Shown one piece after another: positions 36,025 through 44,268 of a stretch of 64,000 nt of DNA (positions are counted from its first letter, which is position 1; the number at the start of each line of letters is the position of its first letter). A program made the translations under genes and the position numbers. The notes under the pieces are model-generated. The model was not told the origin of the DNA, ran no database searches, and worked only from the letters and a program-made list of their open reading frames with translations. The stretch is from JASGMR01 sp963664675 (GTDB lineage Bacteria > Thermotogota > Thermotogae > Petrotogales > Kosmotogaceae), in assembly GCA_963664675.2 (NCBI GenBank), contig CAXXLB010000014.1:744001-808000 (forward strand). The letters run 5' to 3'.

Positions 36025-37092
36025 ATGCCTGAAGTATATTTTACAGATTTTTCAACGAAACCATCGATGAGTTTATTGAAAAAACTATCCAACCTTATGA
36101 ATAAGGCAAAGTTTGATGATGTAATAAATAAAAACAATTTAACGGCGATAAAAATTCATTTTGGGGAATACGGAAATCTTGCATATGTGAGACCTAACTA
36201 TGTTCGGGTTATAGTTGATAAAGTAAAAGAACTCGGTGGCAAACCCTTCGTTACCGATTCAAACACTCTTTACAGAGGCAACAGATCGGATGCCGTTAAT
36301 CACCTTAACACGGCCGTGTTGAATGGTTTTGCATATCAAACCATCGGAGCACCGATCATCATTGCGGATGGACTCAGAGGCTCGGATGAAGTGAAAGTGC
36401 CCGTGAACGGGGAATATGTTAAAGATGCCAAAATTGGATCCGCCATAGCCTTATCGGATGTGATAATTGCAGTCACTCACTTCAAGGGACACGAACAGAC
36501 CGGTTTCGGTGGTGTTATCAAAAATTTAGGCATGGGATCCGCTTCAAGGGCGGGGAAAATGGAACAGCATTCTGATTCAAAACCTCAATACAGTCAGAAG
36601 AAATGTGTCAGTTGCAGAATGTGCGAAAGAAACTGCAATTACGGTGCTATCAAAGTCGATCCAGTTGTTGAAATAGATTACGACAAATGTGTTGGCTGCG
36701 GACAATGTATAGCTATGTGCAACTACGGGGCCATTTATCCCGACTTTAACTCTTCAGGAATGGCACTGTGTAAAAAAATGGCCGAATACACCAAGGCAAC
36801 ACTCGTTAACAAAAGAGGATTTTTCATCTCTTTCATCAATAATGTTTCTCCAAATTGCGATTGCTGGCCCAACAATGAACCTCCAATAGCACCGAATGTG
36901 GGAATAGCAATAAGTACCGATCCTGTGGCATTGGATCAGGCCTGCATCGATTTGCTTATTGAAAAGATAGGTTACGATCCATTCAGGAAAATTCACCCGA
37001 ACACCAACTGGGAATACCAGCTTGAACATGCGGAAAAAATCGGTTTGGGAACGAGAAAATACAGAATGCATAAAATATATCTGTACAAATAA
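36025..37092 (+). CDS. DUF362 protein with two 4Fe-4S ferredoxin motifs
   Basis: 355 residues. N-terminal and C-terminal parts belong to the DUF362 family (KIHFGEYGNLAYVRP, ALSDVIIAVTHFKGHEQTGFG, STDPVALDQACIDLL). A two-cluster ferredoxin is inserted at about 190-240: KCVSCRMCERNC and KCVGCGQCIAMC. Probably a cytoplasmic iron-sulfur redox protein; the role of the family is unknown. RBS GGAGGGAG. A tiny membrane-protein gene follows one base after its stop. Confidence 0.88.
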   Translation: MPEVYFTDFSTKPSMSLLKKLSNLMNKAKFDDVINKNNLTAIKIHFGEYGNLAYVRPNYVRVIVDKVKELGGKPFVTDSNTLYRGNRSDAVNHLNTAVLNGFAYQTIGAPIIIADGLRGSDEVKVPVNGEYVKDAKIGSAIALSDVIIAVTHFKGHEQTGFGGVIKNLGMGSASRAGKMEQHSDSKPQYSQKKCVSCRMCERNCNYGAIKVDPVVEIDYDKCVGCGQCIAMCNYGAIYPDFNSSGMALCKKMAEYTKATLVNKRGFFISFINNVSPNCDCWPNNEPPIAPNVGIAISTDPVALDQACIDLLIEKIGYDPFRKIHPNTNWEYQLEHAEKIGLGTRKYRMHKIYLYK

Positions 37093-37093
37093 A

Positions 37094-37255
37094 ATGGAAA
37101 AAAACAGGGCGGAAACATTCAAATGGATTTTCATCATCACAATAATAATATTCGCGGTATTCATGATTTTGATTTTCACGGGTTTGGTAGATTTCTCCAC
37201 CCTCTTTCAGAGAATTGAAGAATCAATGCCCCCATTGATGAGCAATCCGGAATAA
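37094..37255 (+). CDS. Small single-pass membrane protein (53 aa)
   Basis: An ATG one base after the DUF362 stop opens a 53-codon frame: a charged start (MEKNRAETFK), one membrane helix (about 11-32, WIFIITIIIFAVFMILIF) and a short amphipathic tail ending SNPE. There is no separate ribosome-binding site, so translation would depend on reinitiation after the DUF362 gene. The two may work together at the membrane. Coding status is inferred from composition and the tight junction. An upstream in-frame ATG at 37022 lies inside the previous gene. Confidence 0.5.
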   Translation: MEKNRAETFKWIFIITIIIFAVFMILIFTGLVDFSTLFQRIEESMPPLMSNPE

Positions 37256-37256
37256 T

Positions 37257-38108
37257 CTATATGAGAAAATCCGAATTTGGATCATGTTTTTTTAAATTTG
37301 ATAGAGAAAATGAGAAACTCCTGATCGCATAGCAATATGAACATTCGTATCCACAGGAATTATATTGACCTATATCTGTGCTTGATGAACACAGGCATTC
37401 TTTTCTCTGAAATTTATCCTTTTTCACAGAAAGCGTCTTTCCAGAGATTTTTTCGATCAAATTTTTATCGATACACGCGGATTTGCCGACCCCGTATTCT
37501 GAGTAATCATCCGTTTCGGAACATGTTTTGAGGATAAGATCGTATTTTGATGACATTTTCGAAAATTCTTCAATCAACTTTCTTTTAAGAGGCAGATTCG
37601 GATATATGAAATCCTGCGTTCTCTTTTTTAATTTATTATAACTGTCAAAAAAGCTGATTATGCATGTGCTCGTATAATTTCCGATTCCTTCCAGGTATTT
37701 TTTGAAATTTTCAATATGAAATTCAAATGAATATTTGCCGGTAAAAACAACCGGATCGTATCTCCAGAGGACCCTTTCTTTTCCAATCGTTATTGACAGT
37801 TTTTTAAATGTCTCAATTAAAAAATTCTTGAGAGGAAGTTTCTTTTCTATATCCTGTCCGTAAGGATTAAGGGTGAACAAAAAATAATACGGATAATCGT
37901 GTAATTCTCTCAAATAGGGAATCATAGGTGAGGGATTTTTCGTCCAGAAAACGATACAATCCACATCATTTTTATTCAGTGGAACGGTACTCACCATATT
38001 GTAGTTAAAGGGATTTCTGGTCTTCAGATAACCTCTTTCAAGTCTATTTATAAACCATCTGCCGTAAAAAGCCGGTATATCAGTTCTTCTGCTGGCACTT
38101 ATTATCAT
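37257..38108 (-). CDS. DUF1848 protein
   Basis: About 283 residues. Starts MIISASRRTDIPAFYG and ends with a cysteine cluster, CLCSSSTDIGQYNSC followed by YECSYCYA, which are the two hallmarks of DUF1848; the CxxxCxxC-like spacing suggests an iron-sulfur and possibly radical-SAM-like enzyme. The core contains VFWTKNPSPMIPYL and RYDPVVF. I start at ATG 38108, which overlaps the upstream TAA and is preceded by GGAGG, rather than 30 bases upstream. The substrate is unknown. The convergent membrane-protein gene ends one base away. Confidence 0.8.
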   Translation of the reverse strand: MIISASRRTDIPAFYGRWFINRLERGYLKTRNPFNYNMVSTVPLNKNDVDCIVFWTKNPSPMIPYLRELHDYPYYFLFTLNPYGQDIEKKLPLKNFLIETFKKLSITIGKERVLWRYDPVVFTGKYSFEFHIENFKKYLEGIGNYTSTCIISFFDSYNKLKKRTQDFIYPNLPLKRKLIEEFSKMSSKYDLILKTCSETDDYSEYGVGKSACIDKNLIEKISGKTLSVKKDKFQRKECLCSSSTDIGQYNSCGYECSYCYAIRSFSFSLSNLKKHDPNSDFLI

Positions 38109-38473
38109 TATTCCAACTTTCCTCCGCAATATGGACAATAATTATAACTTTCATCGAACGTTCTGTCACATTTTTTACAGTATTTATAGTCGAATTTTAA
38201 TTCTTCCTTTGTGTTGAACTTATCCTCATTAAAGTCCTCGGGAATGGACTCTGCTTTTTCTTTTTCTATCTTAAAATCATGGTTGCAACTTTTAAAAATC
38301 AAAAAATACTGAGATCTTATTTTGAAAATGGGAATGAAAAAAATATGAAAAACCGTATCAAGAGAAATCAATTGCGCTTCCTTTTTAACACCGCATTCAG
38401 GGCAATACAGATTTTCAAACTGTTTTATGATCCTTTTTTTATTGTACGTCCCAAAGAAAACAAAGAAAAACAT
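38108..38473 (-). CDS. Zinc-ribbon protein
   Basis: About 121 residues, two treble-clef or ribbon Cys pairs: an N-terminal one (YCPECG) partnered with a later cysteine region, and a C-terminal CKKCDRTF ... YCPYCG. The start MFFFVFFGTYNKKRII is typical of short zinc-ribbon proteins of unknown function. ATG 38473 follows the upstream stop by one base (TGATATG), so I prefer it to the longer frame beginning at 38542. Middle of a three-gene reverse set with the PH-like zinc-ribbon and DUF1848 genes. Confidence 0.7.
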   Translation of the reverse strand: MFFFVFFGTYNKKRIIKQFENLYCPECGVKKEAQLISLDTVFHIFFIPIFKIRSQYFLIFKSCNHDFKIEKEKAESIPEDFNEDKFNTKEELKFDYKYCKKCDRTFDESYNYCPYCGGKLE

Positions 38474-38474
38474 A

Positions 38475-39074
38475 TCAGGAATACTTGAGCCTTTTTCCAA
38501 ACAAACTTTCGAGGGCAGCTTTATACTGTTTTTTCGGATCATTTATTTGATGAGAATACCTGTATTTACCGTTCATGGTGACGATTACCAATTTTCCCGG
38601 TGATTTTGTATCATCACTCGAAACACTCGAGGGCCTTTTGAATACTATTTTCTTTACCGCAGAGTAGGGAACCGTTCCATTCTTAGGATCTTCGGAGATC
38701 AAAGAATTTTCGGAATCCCTCAACCGAACCTGAAGGTATTCATCGAGAACTTTGAAATTTGAAAGGTATCTCTGCATCATTCCCTTTCCTTCGGCTTTGT
38801 CCCGTTTATATTTTTCTTTGAGGAGCTCCTTGTACTTTTTTGAACTCACATGAAAAAAAAGCATGTGATCTTTCTTGAAAACTATGCAACAGGAAGTCGC
38901 ATTGAATAACCCCGTTGAAGTCGTCAACATGTACCAGAAGTATTCACTTTGCTTATTAGAAGTACTTTCGGGTTGCCTATCCGACGACACGTTTTGAGAT
39001 TTGATTTCGATACCGCAATTGGGACAAAAATTTGCATTTTCAGAAATTTCTTCACCACATTTTGGACAGAACAT
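38475..39074 (-). CDS. Zinc-ribbon protein with PH-like region
   Basis: About 199 residues. Starts MFCPKCGEEISENANFCPNC, a standard zinc ribbon (two CxxC), then a flexible serine/asparagine linker, and a beta-rich C-terminal region (YSAVKKIVFKRPSS, GKLVIVTMNGKYRYSHQIN) that resembles bacterial PH domains. No membrane segment. The start is set by AAGGAAGTGAT just before ATG 39074. Function unknown; likely translated with the next two genes. Confidence 0.7.
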   Translation of the reverse strand: MFCPKCGEEISENANFCPNCGIEIKSQNVSSDRQPESTSNKQSEYFWYMLTTSTGLFNATSCCIVFKKDHMLFFHVSSKKYKELLKEKYKRDKAEGKGMMQRYLSNFKVLDEYLQVRLRDSENSLISEDPKNGTVPYSAVKKIVFKRPSSVSSDDTKSPGKLVIVTMNGKYRYSHQINDPKKQYKAALESLFGKRLKYS

Positions 39075-39096
39075 TATATCACTTCCTTTATCAATA

Positions 39097-39981
39097 TTAT
39101 AAAACAGGTTCACATAAATATGTCATCCATAGATCAGGACTTAAATTACCTGGGCTGTTTTGATACCATTCGAGTGACGGGAGATCGGGGTTCAACTTCC
39201 ATCCTTTTACAGATAAAAAATTCTTCATAAAATCCTCCCAGACTATTCCAATTTCGTCATAGGAGCCCATGTGTGCGAGAATCGCATATTTTCCCCCGGG
39301 AAATTTATATTTAAAAAGACCTTCGGGAAAACTGTCTTTATAATCACTTCCGGAACAAACGTATGAAACTTTTTTGTCCGCCGGTACATCGTTATGATGA
39401 TCAAAAAAAATCGTCATCGAAAAAGTATTTGTCGTTTTTAGCCTGTATCCATCTATTTTTTCCCTAAATTTATCCCAGGTTGAAGGTAATTTCCAGTAAT
39501 CTCCCAGATTTTTTAAGCAAACCATTTGTATCGGTGGAATATTTGCGATTTTTACCAACATATTGTCCTCCATATCACTCTGTGCAATCCACTCGGAAAT
39601 ATTATCATCAACATAATGAATGTGTGAATGAGAAAGAGTTTTCCCATACCATGTCTTTTTCTTTCTCAACTCTCCCGGAGTTATTCCAAGATATTTCTTG
39701 AAAGCCTTTGAAAATGATTCCAGAGTTTCATAACCGCTATCGAAGGCTATTTCAGTTATCGATTTATCGGAATTTCTTATAAATTCAACCGCTCTCTCAA
39801 ATCTCAGCCGTCTCAGGCAATTTTTTACAGATTCACCGGTTATTTCCTTGAATCTTCTGTGAAAATGATAAGGCGAATAATTACGTAATTTTGCTATTTC
39901 ATCAAAACGAATATCATTTTTATCCAGATTTTCCAAAATATATGACAACGATTCTTCAATTTCTTTTATCCATTTTTTCAT
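39097..39981 (-). CDS. AraC-family regulator with GyrI-like effector domain
   Basis: About 294 residues. N-terminal AraC helix-turn-helix pair (YSPYHFHRRFKEITGES and ITEIAFDSGYETLESFSKAF, ending LGITPGELRK), followed by a GyrI-like small-molecule-binding domain (from about 125). The layout is that of Rob/SoxS-like multidrug-responsive activators. ATG 39981 is preferred over a TTG 15 bases upstream; neither has a clear ribosome-binding site. Divergent from a stand-alone GyrI-like gene, 72 bases away. Confidence 0.85.
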   Translation of the reverse strand: MKKWIKEIEESLSYILENLDKNDIRFDEIAKLRNYSPYHFHRRFKEITGESVKNCLRRLRFERAVEFIRNSDKSITEIAFDSGYETLESFSKAFKKYLGITPGELRKKKTWYGKTLSHSHIHYVDDNISEWIAQSDMEDNMLVKIANIPPIQMVCLKNLGDYWKLPSTWDKFREKIDGYRLKTTNTFSMTIFFDHHNDVPADKKVSYVCSGSDYKDSFPEGLFKYKFPGGKYAILAHMGSYDEIGIVWEDFMKNFLSVKGWKLNPDLPSLEWYQNSPGNLSPDLWMTYLCEPVL

Positions 39982-40053
39982 ACTCAATAATAGCAAATTT
40001 CGACAGGTAAAAAAACAGAAATCTATTTATAGTAATCACAGGAGGTGAATTTT

Positions 40054-40548
40054 ATGTTGGATTATTTAAGTGAAGTAAAAATTGAAAAACTGCCCACATT
40101 GAGAGTGGCAACCTACAGCGTTGCGGGAAATGAACCTGAAGAAGAAGCCATGGATTATTTGAATCGCTGGATCGAAAAAAATGTTGTAGAAAAAGGACTG
40201 GCAAAGGGAGAGGATTTGAGAAACTTTGGTTTTGATATTCCGATATACTCATATTTGACAGAAAAAGGATACAGGGGGTATGAGGCGTGGAGAGAAGTTC
40301 CAAAAGGTGTCAATCCTTCGGAGTATATTGTAATTAAGGAAATTCAGGAAGACGTTTATGCTACACTTACTATTAAGGAACCATTTAAAGATCCTTTTGA
40401 AAAAATAGGCAAAGGATGGAAAACTTTGATAAACTGGGTGAATTCGGGTGAATACAGATCAAAATTTACTCTCAACAGGTTCTGTCTGGAAGAGATCATA
40501 CATGAAAACGGAGTGGAATACATGAAGATCTATGAGCCTGTAAAATAG
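40054..40548 (+). CDS. GyrI-like small-molecule-binding protein
   Basis: About 164 residues consisting of a GyrI-like/effector-binding domain (KIEKLPTLRVATYSV, FGFDIPIYSYLTEKGYRGYEAW, CLEEIIHENGVEYMKIYEPV). Stand-alone members bind or hydrolyse small hydrophobic ligands. It is divergent from an AraC regulator carrying the same kind of domain, which suggests both see the same compound. The start is ATG 40054, behind a perfect AGGAGGTG; the GTG nine bases earlier is part of that site. Confidence 0.8.
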   Translation: MLDYLSEVKIEKLPTLRVATYSVAGNEPEEEAMDYLNRWIEKNVVEKGLAKGEDLRNFGFDIPIYSYLTEKGYRGYEAWREVPKGVNPSEYIVIKEIQEDVYATLTIKEPFKDPFEKIGKGWKTLINWVNSGEYRSKFTLNRFCLEEIIHENGVEYMKIYEPVK

Positions 40549-40650
40549 AATTAATTCAGCGTTCTTTACCATCCGCACATTTTATGCTTTAATTCTGATA
40601 AAATTTATAATATAATTATTCACTCGAATTTTATTAAAAAGGTAGTCAGA

Positions 40651-41265
40651 ATGAAAAAAATAGCGTTTGTATCAGGTTTCACAGTTTCCTTAATTTTGTT
40701 GATAATATCGATTATAATGATCCCTACAACTTTTCAGGATCTTTCTTCTATAAGAATCAGAAATCCTGTGGCTGAGCTTATCTGGATCTCGGGTATTCTC
40801 ATAGGGATTGCCGGTATTATATTTTCCATATTAATTTATGTAAATGCAAGGATTTCGGGGATCATCCTTCTTATTTTAGGAGGAGCCACTTTAACACTGG
40901 GATTGATAAGTTTTTTCAACGATGCGATGATTTACAGCGTGTTTTTGTTCTTATCGGGCGGAATAACTCTGTATATTTCTTTCACCGAAAAACCCTATGA
41001 TATCGACAAAGTCCCGGAAAAAAGGTTCCATCTTTTTAAAGATGATATTATCAGAGATCTGAAAGCAAGGCATATCGTTGATAAAGGAATTTTAAGGGAT
41101 AATTATTTCAACAGAGATCTGCAGTTTTTGAAGAAGGCCAACAAGATTTATTTGAAAATTCTGAAATCCGAGAACCTGACCAGGGAAGACAGAGAAAAAA
41201 TAGCCATTATCCAGTATGATATCAATGAAGAAATAAAGAAAATAAAGGAAAAAGAGGAGAATTAA
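40651..41265 (+). CDS. Four-helix membrane protein with charged C-terminal tail
   Basis: 204 residues. Four membrane helices in the first 115 residues (starting FVSGFTVSLILLIISIIMI) followed by a soluble, highly charged helical tail (about 120-204, KKANKIYLKILKSENLTRED). No family recognised. Preceded by TTAATT-16-TATAAT (about 40588-40615) and an AAAGGTAG ribosome-binding site. Ends in its own terminator, so it is probably monocistronic. Confidence 0.65.
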   Translation: MKKIAFVSGFTVSLILLIISIIMIPTTFQDLSSIRIRNPVAELIWISGILIGIAGIIFSILIYVNARISGIILLILGGATLTLGLISFFNDAMIYSVFLFLSGGITLYISFTEKPYDIDKVPEKRFHLFKDDIIRDLKARHIVDKGILRDNYFNRDLQFLKKANKIYLKILKSENLTREDREKIAIIQYDINEEIKKIKEKEEN

Positions 41266-41280
41266 ATCCCTCTTTTTTTT
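41249..41280 (+). terminator. Intrinsic terminator overlapping the end of the four-helix protein gene
   Basis: Stem AAAGAGG / CCTCTTT followed by a run of T. The 5' arm lies within the last codons of the gene. Confidence 0.7.
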
Positions 41281-41386
41281 ATCAATGAGTTTAGAACGAA
41301 AAAAATATGTATAAAAATTTACAGGTAAAATCAGGACGCAGTGTTTTTGAATTTATGAAATAAATATCGTTTATTTTTGCCCGGGA

Positions 41387-42691
41387 TCAATTTTCAACAT
41401 CATTCGTTCCTTCGGTTTGAGAAAACTTAAAGAGTTCAAATGATTTCATTCCTGTCATTCCTGCTATTACCATATCCGGAAAGGTGGTTAATCTCGTATT
41501 GAAAAAAGTGCAGACATTGTTATAATAATTTCTCGCCAGTTCTATTCTGTTTTCGGTATCTACGAGTTCTTTGTTCAACACTTTGAATGACGAATTGCTT
41601 TTCAAATCCGGGTATCTTTCGATTATGATCCCGAGGGTGTCCTGAGTATTCTTCGCTTTAAATTCCGATCGCAATTTTGTGGTCAGTTCCAGAGTTTCTT
41701 TTTCGTATTTAGCCATTCCCCTCACAGTGTTTACCAGATTGGGAATGAGATCGTACCTTCTTTTCAAAAGAATATCAATTTGCTTTTCCGCCTGAACAAC
41801 ACTGTTTTTCAGTCGCCTGAGACTGTTGTATACGGTTATGAACCAGAGAACAAACCAACAAGCAGCAACTATCAGAGTTGGTAAAAGAAGAGTGAAGAAA
41901 TTAGCAGTTCCATAATATCTGTAAGCAAGGGATTCGTGTCCGGGATTAACCACGGAAAGAATTATTATTTCGGTCATGCTCGCAATAAAAAATCCAATAT
42001 TTTTCAACTTTAAACCCTTTGTTATCCTTTCCTCGCTTTTATGTGAAATTAAGAACATCGGGGCGAATTCATCGTATGCGATTTCCGGTGCAACAGCATC
42101 GGTTCTTTCCCTCGCCTGACCCATTATGTAAAGTTCTTCTTCAGGTTTTATGGCATATTCAACGAATCTTCTTTTGTGAGTTGAATTGAAAAATTCTGTC
42201 TCCGGTCCCTTTGAAAAGTATAAAGGATCGTTTCTTCCACAAGTTATATCGCAGACCGGAACCGCTTCAATTTTCGCCTTATAGGGATCGACCCTTATTT
42301 CGCCGGTATCGTCGTATACAAAGAACGGATCGGTGTTTCCCCCGGAATCAACATTTTTCCAGACATAAGTCGTTTTCGTCTTAGTTCTTGTCCTTCCTTT
42401 AGAATCTCTGTATGTTACTATACGCTTTTCCCGGACCTGCTCGGAAATAGTGTAATCATAATAAACGCATTCCGTTTCAGAGAGATAACTCTTTTTCAGG
42501 TTGTATGGCCTGGTTTTTACGAAAAGTTCGACCAATCCTATGAAAACGCCTTTTATTTTCGAAGTTGGTACATCATCGATAAGTCTTTTCTTTTTTAAAG
42601 AACTGATTCCAAGAAATAAAAATATGAATGCCAAAACAAATCCGATTATCAACAAAAAGTTCATTCCGAAAAATGTCGCCAATTCATCCAA
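41387..42691 (-). CDS. GIDE-like and LemA-domain fusion membrane protein
   Basis: 434 residues. N-terminal membrane helix (LLIIGFVLAFIFLFLGI), then a GIDE/BAM-type domain (about 60-225: ETECVYYDYTISEQ, DDTGEIRVDP, EYAIKPEEELYIMGQA), two further membrane helices around 235-290, and a LemA domain (about 295-425: SVVQAEKQIDILLKRRYDLI, NRIELARNYYNNVCTFFN). GIDE-like domains are best known from the MULAN ligase; no RING is present here. The fusion points to a membrane-envelope role. RBS GAGAGGTGG. Confidence 0.8.
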   Translation of the reverse strand: MDELATFFGMNFLLIIGFVLAFIFLFLGISSLKKKRLIDDVPTSKIKGVFIGLVELFVKTRPYNLKKSYLSETECVYYDYTISEQVREKRIVTYRDSKGRTRTKTKTTYVWKNVDSGGNTDPFFVYDDTGEIRVDPYKAKIEAVPVCDITCGRNDPLYFSKGPETEFFNSTHKRRFVEYAIKPEEELYIMGQARERTDAVAPEIAYDEFAPMFLISHKSEERITKGLKLKNIGFFIASMTEIIILSVVNPGHESLAYRYYGTANFFTLLLPTLIVAACWFVLWFITVYNSLRRLKNSVVQAEKQIDILLKRRYDLIPNLVNTVRGMAKYEKETLELTTKLRSEFKAKNTQDTLGIIIERYPDLKSNSSFKVLNKELVDTENRIELARNYYNNVCTFFNTRLTTFPDMVIAGMTGMKSFELFKFSQTEGTNDVEN

Positions 42692-43060
42692 AAGAATCCA
42701 CCTCTCTGAATTAAAAAATCATACAATCCGTTTCACTGGAAAATACATTTATATAAAATAATTATATAACAGCTATCACGAAACTCATAAAAGATGAGAA
42801 AAAGTTACATCCAATAATACTGAAATTCATACAGTTTTCACCGGGCTTTTCAAAGACAAACCGAATCGTACAGAGAAAAATCCATAATAATCCAGAAACA
42901 GTCACTGTTATCCTCAATAATCGAATACATAAAAAGTGTAAAAAATATTAAAAAAATATGAACGTTCCACAAAGATTCTCATTTTCAGACATATTTAAAT
43001 ATCTTAAATCGTACGATATGGTGATAAAATAAAAATATCTACCGATATGAGGAGGAAGTT
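42692..43060. other. Non-coding divergent region between GIDE-LemA and GNAT genes
   Basis: A+T-rich, no gene seen. Near the GNAT gene there is a perfect 10-base palindrome ATCGTACGAT (43008-43017), then TAAAAT as a possible -10 for the forward gene and GAGGAGGAAG as ribosome-binding site. Nothing else stands out. Confidence 0.35.
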
Positions 43061-43516
43061 GTGAGTATAATTTTTAAAGAAGGCGGAATTGAATTAATTG
43101 ATGAAATACAGGAAACCTGGGAAGCGTTGAATCTTCACCATAAGGAAAAATCGGTTTATTTCAAAGAGAGATTCAAAAAATTCACTTTTTTTGAAAGAAG
43201 GGAACTCCTGACCTCAAAAGCAAAAAACGGAGAAATATTTATAATAATTGCGTTTTCCAACGATGAAAGAATAGGGCATTGTGTCTCTTCGATCGATAAT
43301 AAAAAGGATGGTGAAATTGAAACCCTGTTCATAAAGAAGAAATTCAGAAAAACCGGTCTCGGTAAAATACTCATGGAAAAATCACTTTCCTGGTTTTCAT
43401 CAAAACAAATAGAAAATATAAATATAATGGTGGCATCCGGAAATGAAGAAGTGCTAACTTTTTACAAAAAATACGGATTCGAAATAGCGGGAATAAAGCT
43501 GAAAAAAATAGATTAA
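43061..43516 (+). CDS. GNAT-family N-acetyltransferase
   Basis: 151 residues, one GNAT domain. The acetyl-CoA-binding motif A is FIKKKFRKTGLGKILMEKSL (R-x-x-G-x-G form), preceded by the beta4 strand GEIETLFI and followed by the C-terminal FYKKYGFEIAG. Acetylates an amino group of an unknown small molecule or protein. GTG start behind GAGGAGG. Monocistronic by position. Confidence 0.85.
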   Translation: MSIIFKEGGIELIDEIQETWEALNLHHKEKSVYFKERFKKFTFFERRELLTSKAKNGEIFIIIAFSNDERIGHCVSSIDNKKDGEIETLFIKKKFRKTGLGKILMEKSLSWFSSKQIENINIMVASGNEEVLTFYKKYGFEIAGIKLKKID

Positions 43517-43623
43517 AAAACTTAGAAATGAATATTTCATTCTATAAATCGTCTTTCATATAAAGATCAAATGTGTTAATCTGAGAAAATACCGTTTATA
43601 TCGGTTAAAATATCCTTGATTTC

Positions 43624-43662
43624 TTAAAAAGCCCTCCCCCAGAAAAATAATGGGGGGAGGTA
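43624..43662 (-). terminator. Strong intrinsic terminator of the KDPG aldolase operon
   Basis: Reverse strand: CCTCCCCCCA / TGGGGGAGGG stem, then CTTTTTAAG. Directly follows the aldolase stop. It has the strongest G+C stem in the window. Confidence 0.9.
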
Positions 43663-44262
43663 TTAAACTGTATGAATTTTATTCGCGTATAAACGAGTCG
43701 TCTCTGTTATTTTATCTTTGTTTTTAGTTAAATTGGAACCGACCCCAACTGCAATGACTCCTGCTCTGAACCAATCTGAAATATTTTCTAAATTCACTCC
43801 GCCCGTTGGTATTACTTTAGCATCTGGAAATGGTCCGCGTAAAGACTTGACGAATGCGGGTGACAGAATCGCAGCAGGAAAAGCCTTAACCGCTTCCGCT
43901 CCCATTTTTCTTGCATTGATATATTCTGTTGGTGTCATAATCCCCGGTATGTAAAGGATATTTTTTTCTTTCGCAATATCAAAAAGTGAATTTTCAGTGT
44001 GTGGTGATACAACAAACTGGGCGCCGGCATCGGTCGCAGAAATGAATTGTTCTTCATTTATAACGGTTCCCGCTCCGAGAAGAATATCGGGATAATTTTT
44101 TCTCAATTTACCGATTAATTTCGCAGCATTTGGTACAGTGAAAGTTATCTCTATCGTCATTATTCCACCACGAATGATCTCTTTCACCATATCGAATGTT
44201 TCATCGGCATCGTTTCCTCTTATCACTGCAATTAATTTATTCTGACTTATTCTATCGAGCAC
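43663..44262 (-). CDS. eda: 2-dehydro-3-deoxyphosphogluconate (KDPG) aldolase
   Basis: Cleaves KDPG to pyruvate and glyceraldehyde 3-phosphate (Entner-Doudoroff or uronate pathways). 199 residues, TIM barrel. Catalytic Glu38 (IEITFTVP), Arg15 (VIRGND) and the Schiff-base Lys126 (EAVKAFPA) are present, as is the phosphate site PTGGVNLENI. GTG start with GGAGGA, seven bases after the aldo/keto reductase. No KDG kinase or dehydratase is in the window, so the branch it serves is uncertain; KDPGal activity is possible. Confidence 0.92.
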   Translation of the reverse strand: MLDRISQNKLIAVIRGNDADETFDMVKEIIRGGIMTIEITFTVPNAAKLIGKLRKNYPDILLGAGTVINEEQFISATDAGAQFVVSPHTENSLFDIAKEKNILYIPGIMTPTEYINARKMGAEAVKAFPAAILSPAFVKSLRGPFPDAKVIPTGGVNLENISDWFRAGVIAVGVGSNLTKNKDKITETTRLYANKIHTV

Positions 44263-44268
44263 GACAAT

